From Eutrophocola sp965662685 (GTDB lineage Bacteria > Pseudomonadota > Gammaproteobacteria > Pseudomonadales > Pseudohongiellaceae), in the NCBI GenBank assembly GCA_965662685.1, contig CBFIIQ010000003.1:1-64000 (forward strand): a stretch of DNA of 64,000 nt, written 5' to 3'. The notes beneath the pieces were generated by a model. The model had not been told where the DNA came from, ran no database searches, and saw only the letters and a list, made by a program, of their open reading frames with translations. This document shows, piece after piece, positions 52,894-60,905 of this stretch (position 1 is its first letter; the number at the start of each line of letters is the position of its first letter). The position numbers and the translations under genes are program-made.

Positions 52894-52914
52894 AGGCAAG
52901 AGACAAGAGACAAG
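52894..52914. repeat. Heptamer repeat, locus B
   Basis: AGGCAAG, AGACAAG and AGACAAG stand in tandem just after the DUF1592 gene. They match the units of the longer array at 57351 base for base, which shows that the same repeat is dispersed in the window. Confidence 0.65.
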
Positions 52915-52948
52915 CAGCCACTCTTTAAGGATTGATGGTTTTCTGTAG

Positions 52949-53005
52949 GTCGGATAAGGACCGCAGGGACGCATCCGACGAGGCGACCAATAGGTCGCCT
53001 TTTTT
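52949..53005 (+). terminator. REP-like hairpin followed by a rho-independent terminator
   Basis: First, GTCGGAT (52949-52955) pairs with ATCCGAC (52973-52979) over a 17-base loop; this TCGGATAAGG...GCATCCGA layout is that of the repetitive extragenic palindromes known in gammaproteobacteria. Directly after it, AGGCGACC (52981-52988) and GGTCGCCT (52993-53000) form an 8-bp stem followed by TTTTT. The second is a strong terminator for the DUF1592 gene. Confidence 0.85.
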
Positions 53006-53006
53006 G

Positions 53007-53020
53007 TGACTTGCGACTTG
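53007..53020. repeat. Heptamer repeat, locus C
   Basis: TGACTTG and CGACTTG in tandem, just beyond the terminator T-run. The minus-strand reading, CAAGTCG and CAAGTCA, is close to the CAAGAGG-type units of loci B and D. Short and so only weakly supported. Confidence 0.4.
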
Positions 53021-53060
53021 CCTATTGCATCTTCAATCGCCACAAGCCAATATCAGCGAT

Positions 53061-53765
53061 ATGGAAATCGCTCCGATTGCTTACATAAAATCTCCTTACA
53101 AACAAAAATTTGCCATCCCCCGGCAGCCTGGTCTAGTGAAGGCTGCGGTGGGCGAAATTATTTTTGAAGCAGATTTTGCTGATGCGAATTGTCTGCGCAA
53201 ACTGGATGAGTTTAGTCATCTGTGGCTGCTTTTTCGTTTTCATGAAACTGTAGAAAAAGGCTGGACCCCTACAGTGCAGCCACCACGTCTTGGCGGCAGG
53301 GAAAAGGTAGGAGTGTTTGCAACCCGCTCTACTTTTCGTCCCAACGGTATTGGTTTATCAGTGGTTGAGAACCTTGGCTGGCAGCAGCAAGGTAAAGAAC
53401 TTTTATTACGTGTAGGTAGTATCGATCTTCTGGATCAAACACCGATACTGGATATTAAACCCTATATTCCTTACGCAGACAGTATTCCTGAAGCCAGAGC
53501 GGGTTATGCAGAAGCAGCGCCGGATAAAATTGGAAAAGTGGAATTTTCTGAAAATGCACAAAGTCAGCTTGCTGATTTTGAAAAAAAATACCCGCAGTTA
53601 CGCGAACTGATCATCTCGGTATTGATTCAGGATCCAAGGCCTGCATGGCGACTCAAAAAACCTGATGAAAAACAATATGGTATGAGCTTGTATGAGCTGA
53701 ATATAAAATGGCGGGTGGAAGACGAGGGGATCAAGGTGATGGCGATTAATTTGGACAATGAGTAA
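53061..53765 (+). CDS. trmO: tRNA (N6-threonylcarbamoyladenosine37)-N6-methyltransferase
   Basis: Methylates t6A37 in tRNAs for ACY codons (TsaA/YaeB family). Signatures: IAYIKSPYKQKFAIPRQPGL, DEFSHLWLLFRFHE, RLGGREKVGVFATRSTFRPNGIGLSVV and LLDQTPILDIKPYIPYAD, with a C-terminal extension (LIQDPRPAWRLKKPDEKQYGM). ATG 53061 is chosen over TTG 53025, which would add 12 unconserved residues; GCGATATGG has no clear ribosome-binding site. A short gene unit after the terminator. Confidence 0.94.
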   Translation: MEIAPIAYIKSPYKQKFAIPRQPGLVKAAVGEIIFEADFADANCLRKLDEFSHLWLLFRFHETVEKGWTPTVQPPRLGGREKVGVFATRSTFRPNGIGLSVVENLGWQQQGKELLLRVGSIDLLDQTPILDIKPYIPYADSIPEARAGYAEAAPDKIGKVEFSENAQSQLADFEKKYPQLRELIISVLIQDPRPAWRLKKPDEKQYGMSLYELNIKWRVEDEGIKVMAINLDNE

Positions 53766-53828
53766 GTAAATACAGATGAATAAGAAATAATAAAAGGGGT
53801 TGTCAGCTGCTTTTTTGATGGGATCGAC

Positions 53829-54617
53829 TTATTTGAGCTGGTTAAGATCAAGTAATAATTTTCGGCAGGTGATGAGGTATTGCTGCTGTTTTTCAGCAAT
53901 CAGGCTAAATAATTTTTGATATAGCTGGTGAGTGTAGGCGCGAGTACAGGACAGCTGTTGTTGTTTTAAATATATTCCCAGAATTTTCAGATCGTTTATT
54001 TTACCCAATACTTCACCGAGGCTATCAAGGGTGTCAATTATTGTTTGTTCTGCAGGCGTTTGGTTTCTGATCATCTTATGCTGGTACATTAATTTTTTGA
54101 TTTTTTTGCGCCAGCCATGCAGCTCCTCCCAATCTATAATGTTTGAAGACAGAATTTCATCGCCCGTCTCACATAATTCTGATAATCGTAATGTGAGAAT
54201 AGCCTTGATATCATTTTCTGCCAGTTTCTTACTCTGAAGTTTACGGGATTTCTTTGTAATATTTCTGGTTAAATCCAGTACACGTTTCAGCTCTGACGGC
54301 GGGAGTCGTTTATCTACCAGTTTATTTTTAAGTCCAGTCAGCAAACTGATTAGTTCGGCGTCATCGATTTCCCTGATCATGTCCTGTAGTAATGAATACA
54401 GCACATCTACATCTCGCTGCACGGAAAGCATTCTTGCCAGTTTTTTAACTGATGCTCTCAAATGCTCAGTTTCCTTTTTCTGGCCTTCAAGTTGGTTTAA
54501 CAAGTGCAGGTGAGCTCTTAAATATTTGGTGCCTTTGCGAAGCTGATGGATAGAATTCTCATCGAGCGTATTTGTGTCAGGATTCAATAACTCGAAATAA
54601 TTTATTGGAGTTTTCAT
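53829..54617 (-). CDS. CHAD domain protein
   Basis: A helical CHAD domain of 262 residues. The signature is IHQLRKGTKYLRAHLHLL (residues ~24-41), a conserved His and Arg/Lys-rich helix, with a second half around WEELHGWRKKIKKLMYQHKM. CHAD domains bind inorganic polyphosphate; these proteins often sit near a polyphosphate-related gene, but none is in this window. The ribosome-binding site is GGAGAG. It is transcribed towards trmO, convergently. Confidence 0.88.
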   Translation of the reverse strand: MKTPINYFELLNPDTNTLDENSIHQLRKGTKYLRAHLHLLNQLEGQKKETEHLRASVKKLARMLSVQRDVDVLYSLLQDMIREIDDAELISLLTGLKNKLVDKRLPPSELKRVLDLTRNITKKSRKLQSKKLAENDIKAILTLRLSELCETGDEILSSNIIDWEELHGWRKKIKKLMYQHKMIRNQTPAEQTIIDTLDSLGEVLGKINDLKILGIYLKQQQLSCTRAYTHQLYQKLFSLIAEKQQQYLITCRKLLLDLNQLK

Positions 54618-54672
54618 AGCATCTCTCCATCACCAAAATTACTGTTATTGTGCAATTGGACCCCGTTCAACA

Positions 54673-55764
54673 TTAACCAGCCCAGTCTACCCAGCGACCG
54701 TGATAATCTGCTCGACCCAGAGTTTGTTCCAGTCCGCCAGGCCATTGCGTCAGGGTGAGAGCGGCCCCTGGATCCTTGCCGTCCGGTTCCAGTCGTAGCC
54801 AGGCCAGAGGAGACTTTTCAGTTGCCTGGTCTCCAGCTTCTTCGATGAGGACACGATTAGCAATTTTCGCCTCTTTCTCTTGATACGCCCAGACTATGGT
54901 GTGATAAATTACATGAACCTGTCCTTCAGTATTTCTCGCAAGTCTTTTCGGTAACCAGCTGGAAATATCTTCCGCATCGACCTGGTATTCAAGTTTTTCC
55001 AGTAAGGCCAGGGCATGATCAGTGAGAATAAAACGATTTTCCTGGTCTGCCCAGATATAGGAAAGCAGTCTCAGCCTTTCGCCCGGGTCCCGAAAATTTA
55101 CCGGCTTTAAATCGCAAGCGGATCTTTCAGTGACGTTGATGTTGACTGGTTCCGGGGGAGGGTTGCCGCGCCATTGTGGCGCCAGCACTATACCATTGGC
55201 AGGCTTGCCCCAATGTTGTCCGTCCAGTTCATAGGCAAAACTATCCCAGCATTGATTAATGCCTGCGCTGGCCCCGAGCTCGGATACAGTGAACGGTAAG
55301 CCGGTTTTCGCAGCAATGGTCAAAAATCCCGGTAGCAGAGCCGCACATCGCCTTAATTCATTTGTCTGTGGTGCATGGCTCAGGAAAGGGTGGATGAAAT
55401 CGGCATGATCATCCATGGCATGGCTCACTGCCTGCCAGAGATCCGAGTCAGTTGTGGTCAGGTGAGCAGGGGGATATACCCGCTTGAGTTTTTCACATTG
55501 CTCTTTCAAAACCAGCGCATGCAGTGCGCCGGCAATTCTTAGCGGCAGAGCAATATTCCAGAATTCCTGAGTATCCGCCATGCTGAGCAGGTTTGCAGTA
55601 ACACTGTTTCCAGGTTCCACATGTTCGGCAAACAGTTTGCATAATCGGACCATAAAAGGCGAGTCCAGCTCATGGCAATATTTGGCCTGGGTGAGGAAAA
55701 TTTTCCTTAATTGCTGAAGTGCTTCCTGATCTTGCGACAATAGCTTTAATTCCTGGTTGTCCAA
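54673..55764 (-). CDS. DUF2332 family protein
   Basis: A 363-residue soluble protein of the DUF2332 family, function unknown. Recognisable parts are CHELDSPFMVRLCKLFAE, the TNELRRCAALLPGFL helix, SELGASAGINQCWDSFAYELDG (a GASAG loop recalling a methyltransferase-like or dinucleotide loop), and WRGNPPPEPVNINVTERSACDLKPVN; LRLLSYIWADQENR is also typical. The start is TTG 55764 with only a weak ribosome-binding site. It is alone, 55 bases upstream of CHAD on the same strand. Confidence 0.85.
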   Translation of the reverse strand: MDNQELKLLSQDQEALQQLRKIFLTQAKYCHELDSPFMVRLCKLFAEHVEPGNSVTANLLSMADTQEFWNIALPLRIAGALHALVLKEQCEKLKRVYPPAHLTTTDSDLWQAVSHAMDDHADFIHPFLSHAPQTNELRRCAALLPGFLTIAAKTGLPFTVSELGASAGINQCWDSFAYELDGQHWGKPANGIVLAPQWRGNPPPEPVNINVTERSACDLKPVNFRDPGERLRLLSYIWADQENRFILTDHALALLEKLEYQVDAEDISSWLPKRLARNTEGQVHVIYHTIVWAYQEKEAKIANRVLIEEAGDQATEKSPLAWLRLEPDGKDPGAALTLTQWPGGLEQTLGRADYHGRWVDWAG

Positions 55765-55866
55765 TCCGTGATGTGATTCTAGCAGAGCCCGATACGCGAA
55801 CTTAAATCAAATTGCGGGCTGAACAGCCAGATAATGTCTATTTAATGATGTATCGAAGATTTCTTG

Positions 55867-56301
55867 TCAGGCCTTAATTCTGTAGAAAAAATTACTCGCA
55901 GTGAAACAGAGCAACCCAAAAAGGAAGACAAAACCTCCCCAATGATAATCGCTAATATTAAAAAAGAGATTGGCAGCGAAATCTGACATGGAAGAGTTAA
56001 CACTGCTTCCCAGTTGATTAAGTAGAGAGTTGTTTTTGGACTCAAGGGCACTCCTCAAGTTGGGATAAAACAGAACTCCCCAGACACTGACGGGGGAGAT
56101 AATAGCCAGTTTTTCTTTACCATAGAGAATGAACCCGGGGGCTGTCATACTAAACACAATCACCAGCCATGCTTCTATTTCTGCAATACGATAGTAACTG
56201 GCATCACCATAGACAGGGAAAGTGGCCAAAGGCAGAAAAACGCTGCCAGAAAATAGTATGGCAGAAAGGTAAATGGCTAATTGCAGTTTGTGTTTGGACA
56301 T
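55867..56301 (-). CDS. Small membrane protein, four segments, unknown
   Basis: A 144-residue protein with four hydrophobic segments (LAIYLSAILFSGSVFLPL, AWLVIVFSMTAPGFILYG, IISPVSVWGVLFYP, WGGFVFLFGLLCFTASNFF). No known motif. ATG 56301 is preferred to a TTG at 56322. It is surrounded by unrelated genes and I cannot assign a role. Confidence 0.65.
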   Translation of the reverse strand: MSKHKLQLAIYLSAILFSGSVFLPLATFPVYGDASYYRIAEIEAWLVIVFSMTAPGFILYGKEKLAIISPVSVWGVLFYPNLRSALESKNNSLLNQLGSSVNSSMSDFAANLFFNISDYHWGGFVFLFGLLCFTASNFFYRIKA

Positions 56302-56499
56302 TATCAGTATCTGTTGTGCCAAACGAGTTACGTCGGACTCACACTAAAGGATATCAATACAGTAGAAGTATTCAACAAGTGTACCTAAATTCAAAGGCTG
56401 GTTTATATGGATATTCACTTTAAGGATATCGAGAACGACAGATAGTGATATTTCCGGGGGAGTAAAATCAGGAGTGAGGATATGGAAAATAGTTGGCGG

Positions 56500-57186
56500 T
56501 TAAAGAATTGGCAGGTCGCAATTAATCGCTTTGCTGGTAATGCTGGATGACAGGGAATCAGCATTAGTTGCCATGCAGTTACACATATCCCTCACATAAT
56601 CCTGACGGCTGGCAAATAATCGTCCCGCATTGTGAATGACCTGTTTGTGACAAAAGGTAGAGTAAGACAGCACTGCGCTAACACTGGCCTTGATCAGGTT
56701 GCAGGAAATGGTGTCGAAAAAAATTGAAACATCTTTTTTTTCTTTATCTTGTTTACTATCCCTGAGGGGATTTAAACCTGTAAGTATGCGATGGTCAAGC
56801 AGGCCAAGATCTACAGCTTCATGAATGCTGGAATCGATATCTACATTGTCCAATTCCAGCGATTTACCGGTGATTGTAAAATAATAGGGCGTGCCATCTG
56901 CAATAGAGACGCTATTCATCTCCTGGCGTAAATTGATTTCGAGACTGGCCCACAGAGTCTCTTTTTGATGACTGGTTTTTTGTTGGCTGATGACTGAAAT
57001 ACGAAACTCGTTCATGCCTTCCAGTGAGACCTGTCTCGTATTGGTTTCCAGACGCACTGTATAAAGTCGATCATCAGTTTCATGAGTCAGACTGCACAGT
57101 TCAATCAGACTGTCTGGATCAAGCCTGGAGCTGTCTAATGGTGCGGGATTTTCTTTAGTCACTGGCGCAAATGCTTCCATGTTCAT
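56500..57186 (-). CDS. Unrecognised protein, paralogue of the 57476 gene
   Basis: A 228-residue soluble protein with no signal peptide. Its core aligns with the upstream neighbour: RLYTVRLETNTRQVSLEGM against RVYTLDFKVNLSQITFEGL, then LEINLRQEMNSVSIADG against LDISLKQDNNSLIIEGG, and a C-terminal CHKQVIHNAGRLF against CHQKVIKEKQRLF followed by DY-x-x-x-M. Two domains are suggested: a beta-rich one (residues ~30-140) and a helical one (~155-228). I know no family. The heptamer array lies just upstream. Confidence 0.7.
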   Translation of the reverse strand: MNMEAFAPVTKENPAPLDSSRLDPDSLIELCSLTHETDDRLYTVRLETNTRQVSLEGMNEFRISVISQQKTSHQKETLWASLEINLRQEMNSVSIADGTPYYFTITGKSLELDNVDIDSSIHEAVDLGLLDHRILTGLNPLRDSKQDKEKKDVSIFFDTISCNLIKASVSAVLSYSTFCHKQVIHNAGRLFASRQDYVRDMCNCMATNADSLSSSITSKAINCDLPIL

Positions 57187-57350
57187 TTTAAGTCCCTGAT
57201 TTTTAAATTTTAACTCCGGGTAGTAGCATTTTGATAGTATTCTGGTATTTTTTCGCTACCTATTTGCTGATGCTCAAGATTACGGCTATTTCTCCAATTA
57301 AAGAGTGATGCAGGTCTTGTTTTAGTCGCAGGCTGGAGGGGAAGAGGGGG

Positions 57351-57427
57351 AGGCAAGAGATAAGAGACAAGAGATAAGAGGCAAGAGGCAAGAGGCAAGA
57401 GGCAAGAGGCAAGAGGCAAGAGATAAT
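57351..57427 (-). repeat. Tandem heptamer array, locus D (ten units)
   Basis: Ten full heptamers with consensus A-G-(G/A)-(C/T)-A-A-G run from 57351 to 57420, with seven AGGCAAG, two AGATAAG and one AGACAAG; an eleventh partial unit follows. The units change phase nowhere. It lies in the 289-base gap between the paralogous genes, about 170 bases upstream of the downstream gene. Frameshift-prone by length if translated, but it lies outside coding. A matching minus-strand open frame is an artefact of the repeat. Confidence 0.9.
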
Positions 57428-57475
57428 CAGCCGGTACATCCTGCTATCAAGACGCTTAATTCTGATTTAATAAGT

Positions 57476-58126
57476 TTAACTATGATCGACGTAGTACTGT
57501 ACGCCCCGGTTAATGGCCACCACTGTCAAGTCATCCAGATTTTTATGCAGACACTCGTACATGGCGTTAATGTAATCATTTTTATGGGTAAACAGTCGTT
57601 GTTTTTCCTTGATGACTTTTTGGTGGCATTCCATGGAGCCGGCAATTATCGTGCTGATGCTGCTCATCAACAGGTTCATTGCTATTCTATCCTCAAGTAA
57701 TTCATTGGGAACCTGACGCCTGTTTTCGACCTTTTCTGTGGTTTTGCCATCTTTGAGCCAGGCTATTCCGCTAGTTACTGCTTCTACAATCCCTTCATCG
57801 AGTTTCAGGTCGGAAAGATCCAGCGTGTCTTCGCTCACAGAAAAAAAGACCGTGGGGCCACCCTCGATAATGAGACTGTTGTTATCCTGTTTCAGGCTGA
57901 TGTCCAGAACGCTACTGATGCTTTCGGTTTTTTTGCTGTCTTTGTCATAGCAGGAAAGGGTGACAGCATAATTACTTAGACCTTCAAAAGTAATCTGGCT
58001 CAGATTGACCTTGAAATCCAGTGTATAAACCCTGTTTTCAAAATCCTGGGATGTCTTGCCCAGAAGGGGCAGATCAGACTTTCTTCTGGCAGGTTTGTCG
58101 GTGTTATCAGTATTATCATTATTCAT
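57476..58126 (-). CDS. Unrecognised protein, paralogue of the 56500 gene
   Basis: A 216-residue soluble protein with a charged, probably flexible N-terminus (NNDNTDNTDKPARRKSD) and the same two-domain core as its neighbour (RVYTLDFKVNLSQITFEGL; SSVLDISLKQDNNSLIIEGG; ECHQKVIKEKQRLFTHKNDY). It lacks any signal or membrane segment, so it is cytoplasmic. Two diverged copies in tandem, with conserved Cys-His (CHxxV), point to a real family with unknown function. AGGTG is close to the ATG. Confidence 0.75.
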   Translation of the reverse strand: MNNDNTDNTDKPARRKSDLPLLGKTSQDFENRVYTLDFKVNLSQITFEGLSNYAVTLSCYDKDSKKTESISSVLDISLKQDNNSLIIEGGPTVFFSVSEDTLDLSDLKLDEGIVEAVTSGIAWLKDGKTTEKVENRRQVPNELLEDRIAMNLLMSSISTIIAGSMECHQKVIKEKQRLFTHKNDYINAMYECLHKNLDDLTVVAINRGVQYYVDHS

Positions 58127-58310
58127 AGATCTTTACACCTGATATTCCCGGTGTGCGAATGAGCAAGGGATAAAGCATGAGTTCAATCAAGATCAGAGCA
58201 TATTAAGTTTAACTTACATAATAATAAACGTAATATTTTTAGGGGATTAATTATACTACCCAGTTCACTAGATAGAAAAAAATGTAGAATTATTGCTTGC
58301 GCAAGTAGAA

Positions 58311-59249
58311 TTATGGGACCTGCACACTGGTCACCGGAATGGTTTCGTTGCCCATTGCTTCTGCGACTTTAAAATTAAACACATAGTTAGCTTCCAGACC
58401 CATGCGCAGATCCGTTATAAGCACATCGCTACCGCGCAGAGTTACCTTGTAGAAGCCATGGGTAAACCAGAGTATCCGTTTTACCGGCCAGTGCTCCGAG
58501 ATATCTTCAAGCAAGTAGTCCTCACTGCCATAGTGAGTAAACTGTAGGGAATCGGCGTTGCCAAACACCGGCAGAAAGCCATCAAAATAACCCTCATCAT
58601 TTCTGCCAATAATGCGCCAGACCACGGTATTAAACGGTGCCGGTGTCGACATCAGGCGCTTGTACTCAATACCCTGTGCTGACAGGACTGCTTCTGCTTT
58701 ATTGTCCACTATCACTTTTGCCACCACCGTCCAGCCCAGGTAAACAGAGCTTAGAATTAATCCTGCAGTATTTAAGCGATGCCCGGTAAGCCTATCCCGG
58801 CTGATGATCATGGCAGATAAAAACCCTATCAGCAGCCACAATGTATAGGCGGGATCTACAATAAATATAGTGGACAGGCTGACCGGATACTCAGTGATTG
58901 GCCAGAATAATTGCGTGCCATAGACGGTAAAGGCATCCAGTAGCGGGTGAGTAATAAGTGCCAGGAATACCAGTATAAAAATTTCCCTGCGCAGCTCCAC
59001 CAGAATCGGTTGTATCTTGATAATCAGCCAGGTTAAAAGTGGAGACAGGGCGGCTAGTACAAACAGTGAATGGGTAGCGGAACGATGGTAGGTCATTGAG
59101 GCAATGGCATCATCCCAGGGGATGAAAGAGTCGAGATCGGGCAGGGTGGCTACAAGGCCGCCGATAACAGGTGCACGATTGCCAGCCTTACGGCCTAGAA
59201 CAGCCTCGCCGATGGAAGCGCCGAGGGCAAATTGTGTGATGGAATCCAT
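58311..59249 (-). CDS. YdjM-like metal-dependent membrane hydrolase
   Basis: LexA-binding/YdjM-family inner-membrane protein of 312 residues: MDSITQFALGASIGEAVLG, LPDLDSFIPWDDAIASMTYHRSATHSLF (the paired His typical of the metal site) and LITHPLLDAFTVYGTQLFWP. Four to five membrane segments are present (LFVLAALSPLLTWLI, ILVFLALI, LWLLIGFLSAMII). The C-terminal 120 residues are extracytoplasmic in topology and poorly conserved. AGGA precedes the ATG. Function is not known in detail; family members are linked to membrane lipids or DNA damage only by name. Confidence 0.87.
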   Translation of the reverse strand: MDSITQFALGASIGEAVLGRKAGNRAPVIGGLVATLPDLDSFIPWDDAIASMTYHRSATHSLFVLAALSPLLTWLIIKIQPILVELRREIFILVFLALITHPLLDAFTVYGTQLFWPITEYPVSLSTIFIVDPAYTLWLLIGFLSAMIISRDRLTGHRLNTAGLILSSVYLGWTVVAKVIVDNKAEAVLSAQGIEYKRLMSTPAPFNTVVWRIIGRNDEGYFDGFLPVFGNADSLQFTHYGSEDYLLEDISEHWPVKRILWFTHGFYKVTLRGSDVLITDLRMGLEANYVFNFKVAEAMGNETIPVTSVQVP

Positions 59250-59334
59250 AGTGTCCTGGTTCAGTGTTAATCAGTTGCCCGATGGCGCTGCAGATAGATA
59301 AGGCATCAGCTAAATTTATGTAGTGGCCCGAATT

Positions 59335-59357
59335 CTGACAGTATTGGATACTGTCAG
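59335..59357. promoter_or_regulatory. Perfect 10-bp dyad upstream of the YdjM-like gene
   Basis: CTGACAGTAT (59335-59344) is the exact reverse complement of ATACTGTCAG (59348-59357), with a 3-base TGG centre. It lies 86 bases before the YdjM-like start and 31 bases beyond the esterase stop, both on the minus strand. No T-run follows on either strand, so an operator or processing hairpin is more likely than a terminator. Confidence 0.5.
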
Positions 59358-59388
59358 CGTATTCTTGCTGTGCGCTTGAGCTTAAGTG

Positions 59389-60876
59389 CTATTGTACCTG
59401 GCAGCTATAACTGGCTGCATCATCCGGGTTGCCGGCACCATCCCACGTGGCTACTTCAGGATAGGCGCACAAAGGGCGGGTCATATCCACACGGCCTTCA
59501 CGAATGCGCGATGCTGTGATGCGCGCAGGGGGTGTACCATTTTCCACCCAGGCTTCCATAGCGCCCAGGAAATTGGCCTGGTCTGGACCAATACCGCCCC
59601 GGCAATGACCCATGCCGGGCAGCATGAAAAGGCGCAGCCAGTCTTCGTTGTCACCCTCTACGGTGGCCAGCACCTGATTGTAGTAGTTGATGGTATTGAT
59701 GGGTGAAGGACCGGGGTCATTCCAGCCGTGATAGAACAAAATCTTGCCGCCGCGTGCTTTAAACTCACTCAAGTCAGCATCCAGTGCCTCAATAAAGCCG
59801 GCTTTGCTGCGCACCAGGGCCAGATCCCGTTCCAGTTCAAATTCGCGCCAGTCCCAGTCAGGGTCTTCATAGCCCACATATTGTGTCGCTTCGGTTTGCA
59901 GGGCCGAGGGAACTGAGTTTGCCGCGGGTATGCGCCAGCTCAGTTCAAAGCCTTTGGCATGTCCCGGATATAACAGCTCACCATTTGAGGCATAAGTGCC
60001 ATTAAAAACACTATCCACTGCTGTGAGCTCAGCTTCTGTCAGACAGCTGCTGGATTGAGCGCCATCACAGCGCAGAGATTCCGGCTCAAAAGCACAGGCC
60101 AGGGGATTATTCAGGAAGCCATCTGAAACCCCATCATTGGCTTCGCAACTTGCCAGCACTGCGTCATGAAGCAGTTGCACTTTTTCTGCGGACAGGGCGA
60201 GATCGCGATTCTCAATCAGCGTTTTCATGTTATGAAATTGCACCGCATTCAGGGCTAACTGGTTGTATACCGGTGCGCCGGCAATAATGGCGTCAAAGTC
60301 GTCAGGGAAACGTTGAGCAGACATCATGCCCTGACGACCGCCAGTGGAGCAGCCCTGATAGTAGGAAAGCCCTGGTGGGCGTTCATAGTAACTCTCAATA
60401 AGAGTTTTGGAATGTATTGCCATTTCATGCATGGCGCGCCAGGCAAAATCGATGACTTTTTCTGGATGACCCACGGCGAAGGCGGCACTACTGCCAATAT
60501 GGCCGGTATCATTGGAGGCTACTGCATAGCCGGATTGCAGGCCAAGAGCCATGGCAGAAAAGCTGATGCTTCCGGCCCAGCCGCCATTGCCCAGTGCCAG
60601 AAATTTGCCATTCCAGTCGTCCGGCAGCCACAGTTCCATTTCGATATGAGAATCATCAGAGGGACTTAGCACTGCTGCTACCCGGCAATGAGCGGGTAAG
60701 GACAGGTCAGCACCGCGGTTCTGCTTTAAAACGCCGGCGCCATGTTTTTCAGTGGCGCTAATGCTGACGGCGTCCAGCGCAATAAGGCCGAGATCAGCAC
60801 AAGTGGCTCCCAGCGTTGGAGCGGCCGAAAACAGCCAGCCAAGACAAACCATTGCTTGCCAATATTTGCTGATCAT
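59389..60876 (-). CDS. Tannase/feruloyl-esterase family hydrolase
   Basis: Exported alpha/beta hydrolase, 495 residues (signal ending TLGA). The catalytic serine is in GCSTGGRQG, the acid in HGWNDPGPSP, and the histidine in GMGHCRGG. The two cysteines beside the nucleophile and the histidine (C-S and H-C) mark the tannase family's characteristic disulfide. The family hydrolyses esters of aromatic acids from tannins or hemicellulose. AGGAGA before the ATG. It follows the beta-helix gene by 29 bases on the same strand, forming a likely two-gene operon. Confidence 0.93.
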   Translation of the reverse strand: MISKYWQAMVCLGWLFSAAPTLGATCADLGLIALDAVSISATEKHGAGVLKQNRGADLSLPAHCRVAAVLSPSDDSHIEMELWLPDDWNGKFLALGNGGWAGSISFSAMALGLQSGYAVASNDTGHIGSSAAFAVGHPEKVIDFAWRAMHEMAIHSKTLIESYYERPPGLSYYQGCSTGGRQGMMSAQRFPDDFDAIIAGAPVYNQLALNAVQFHNMKTLIENRDLALSAEKVQLLHDAVLASCEANDGVSDGFLNNPLACAFEPESLRCDGAQSSSCLTEAELTAVDSVFNGTYASNGELLYPGHAKGFELSWRIPAANSVPSALQTEATQYVGYEDPDWDWREFELERDLALVRSKAGFIEALDADLSEFKARGGKILFYHGWNDPGPSPINTINYYNQVLATVEGDNEDWLRLFMLPGMGHCRGGIGPDQANFLGAMEAWVENGTPPARITASRIREGRVDMTRPLCAYPEVATWDGAGNPDDAASYSCQVQ

Positions 60877-60905
60877 GTTTTTTCTCCTGGCCGATAGGTT
60901 AAGAA

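Noticed and set aside
57210..57419. Minus-strand open frame rich in Leu-Ala-Ser-Cys
   Set aside because: It is the translation of the heptamer array; it has no credible start site or family, so it is repeat-driven.
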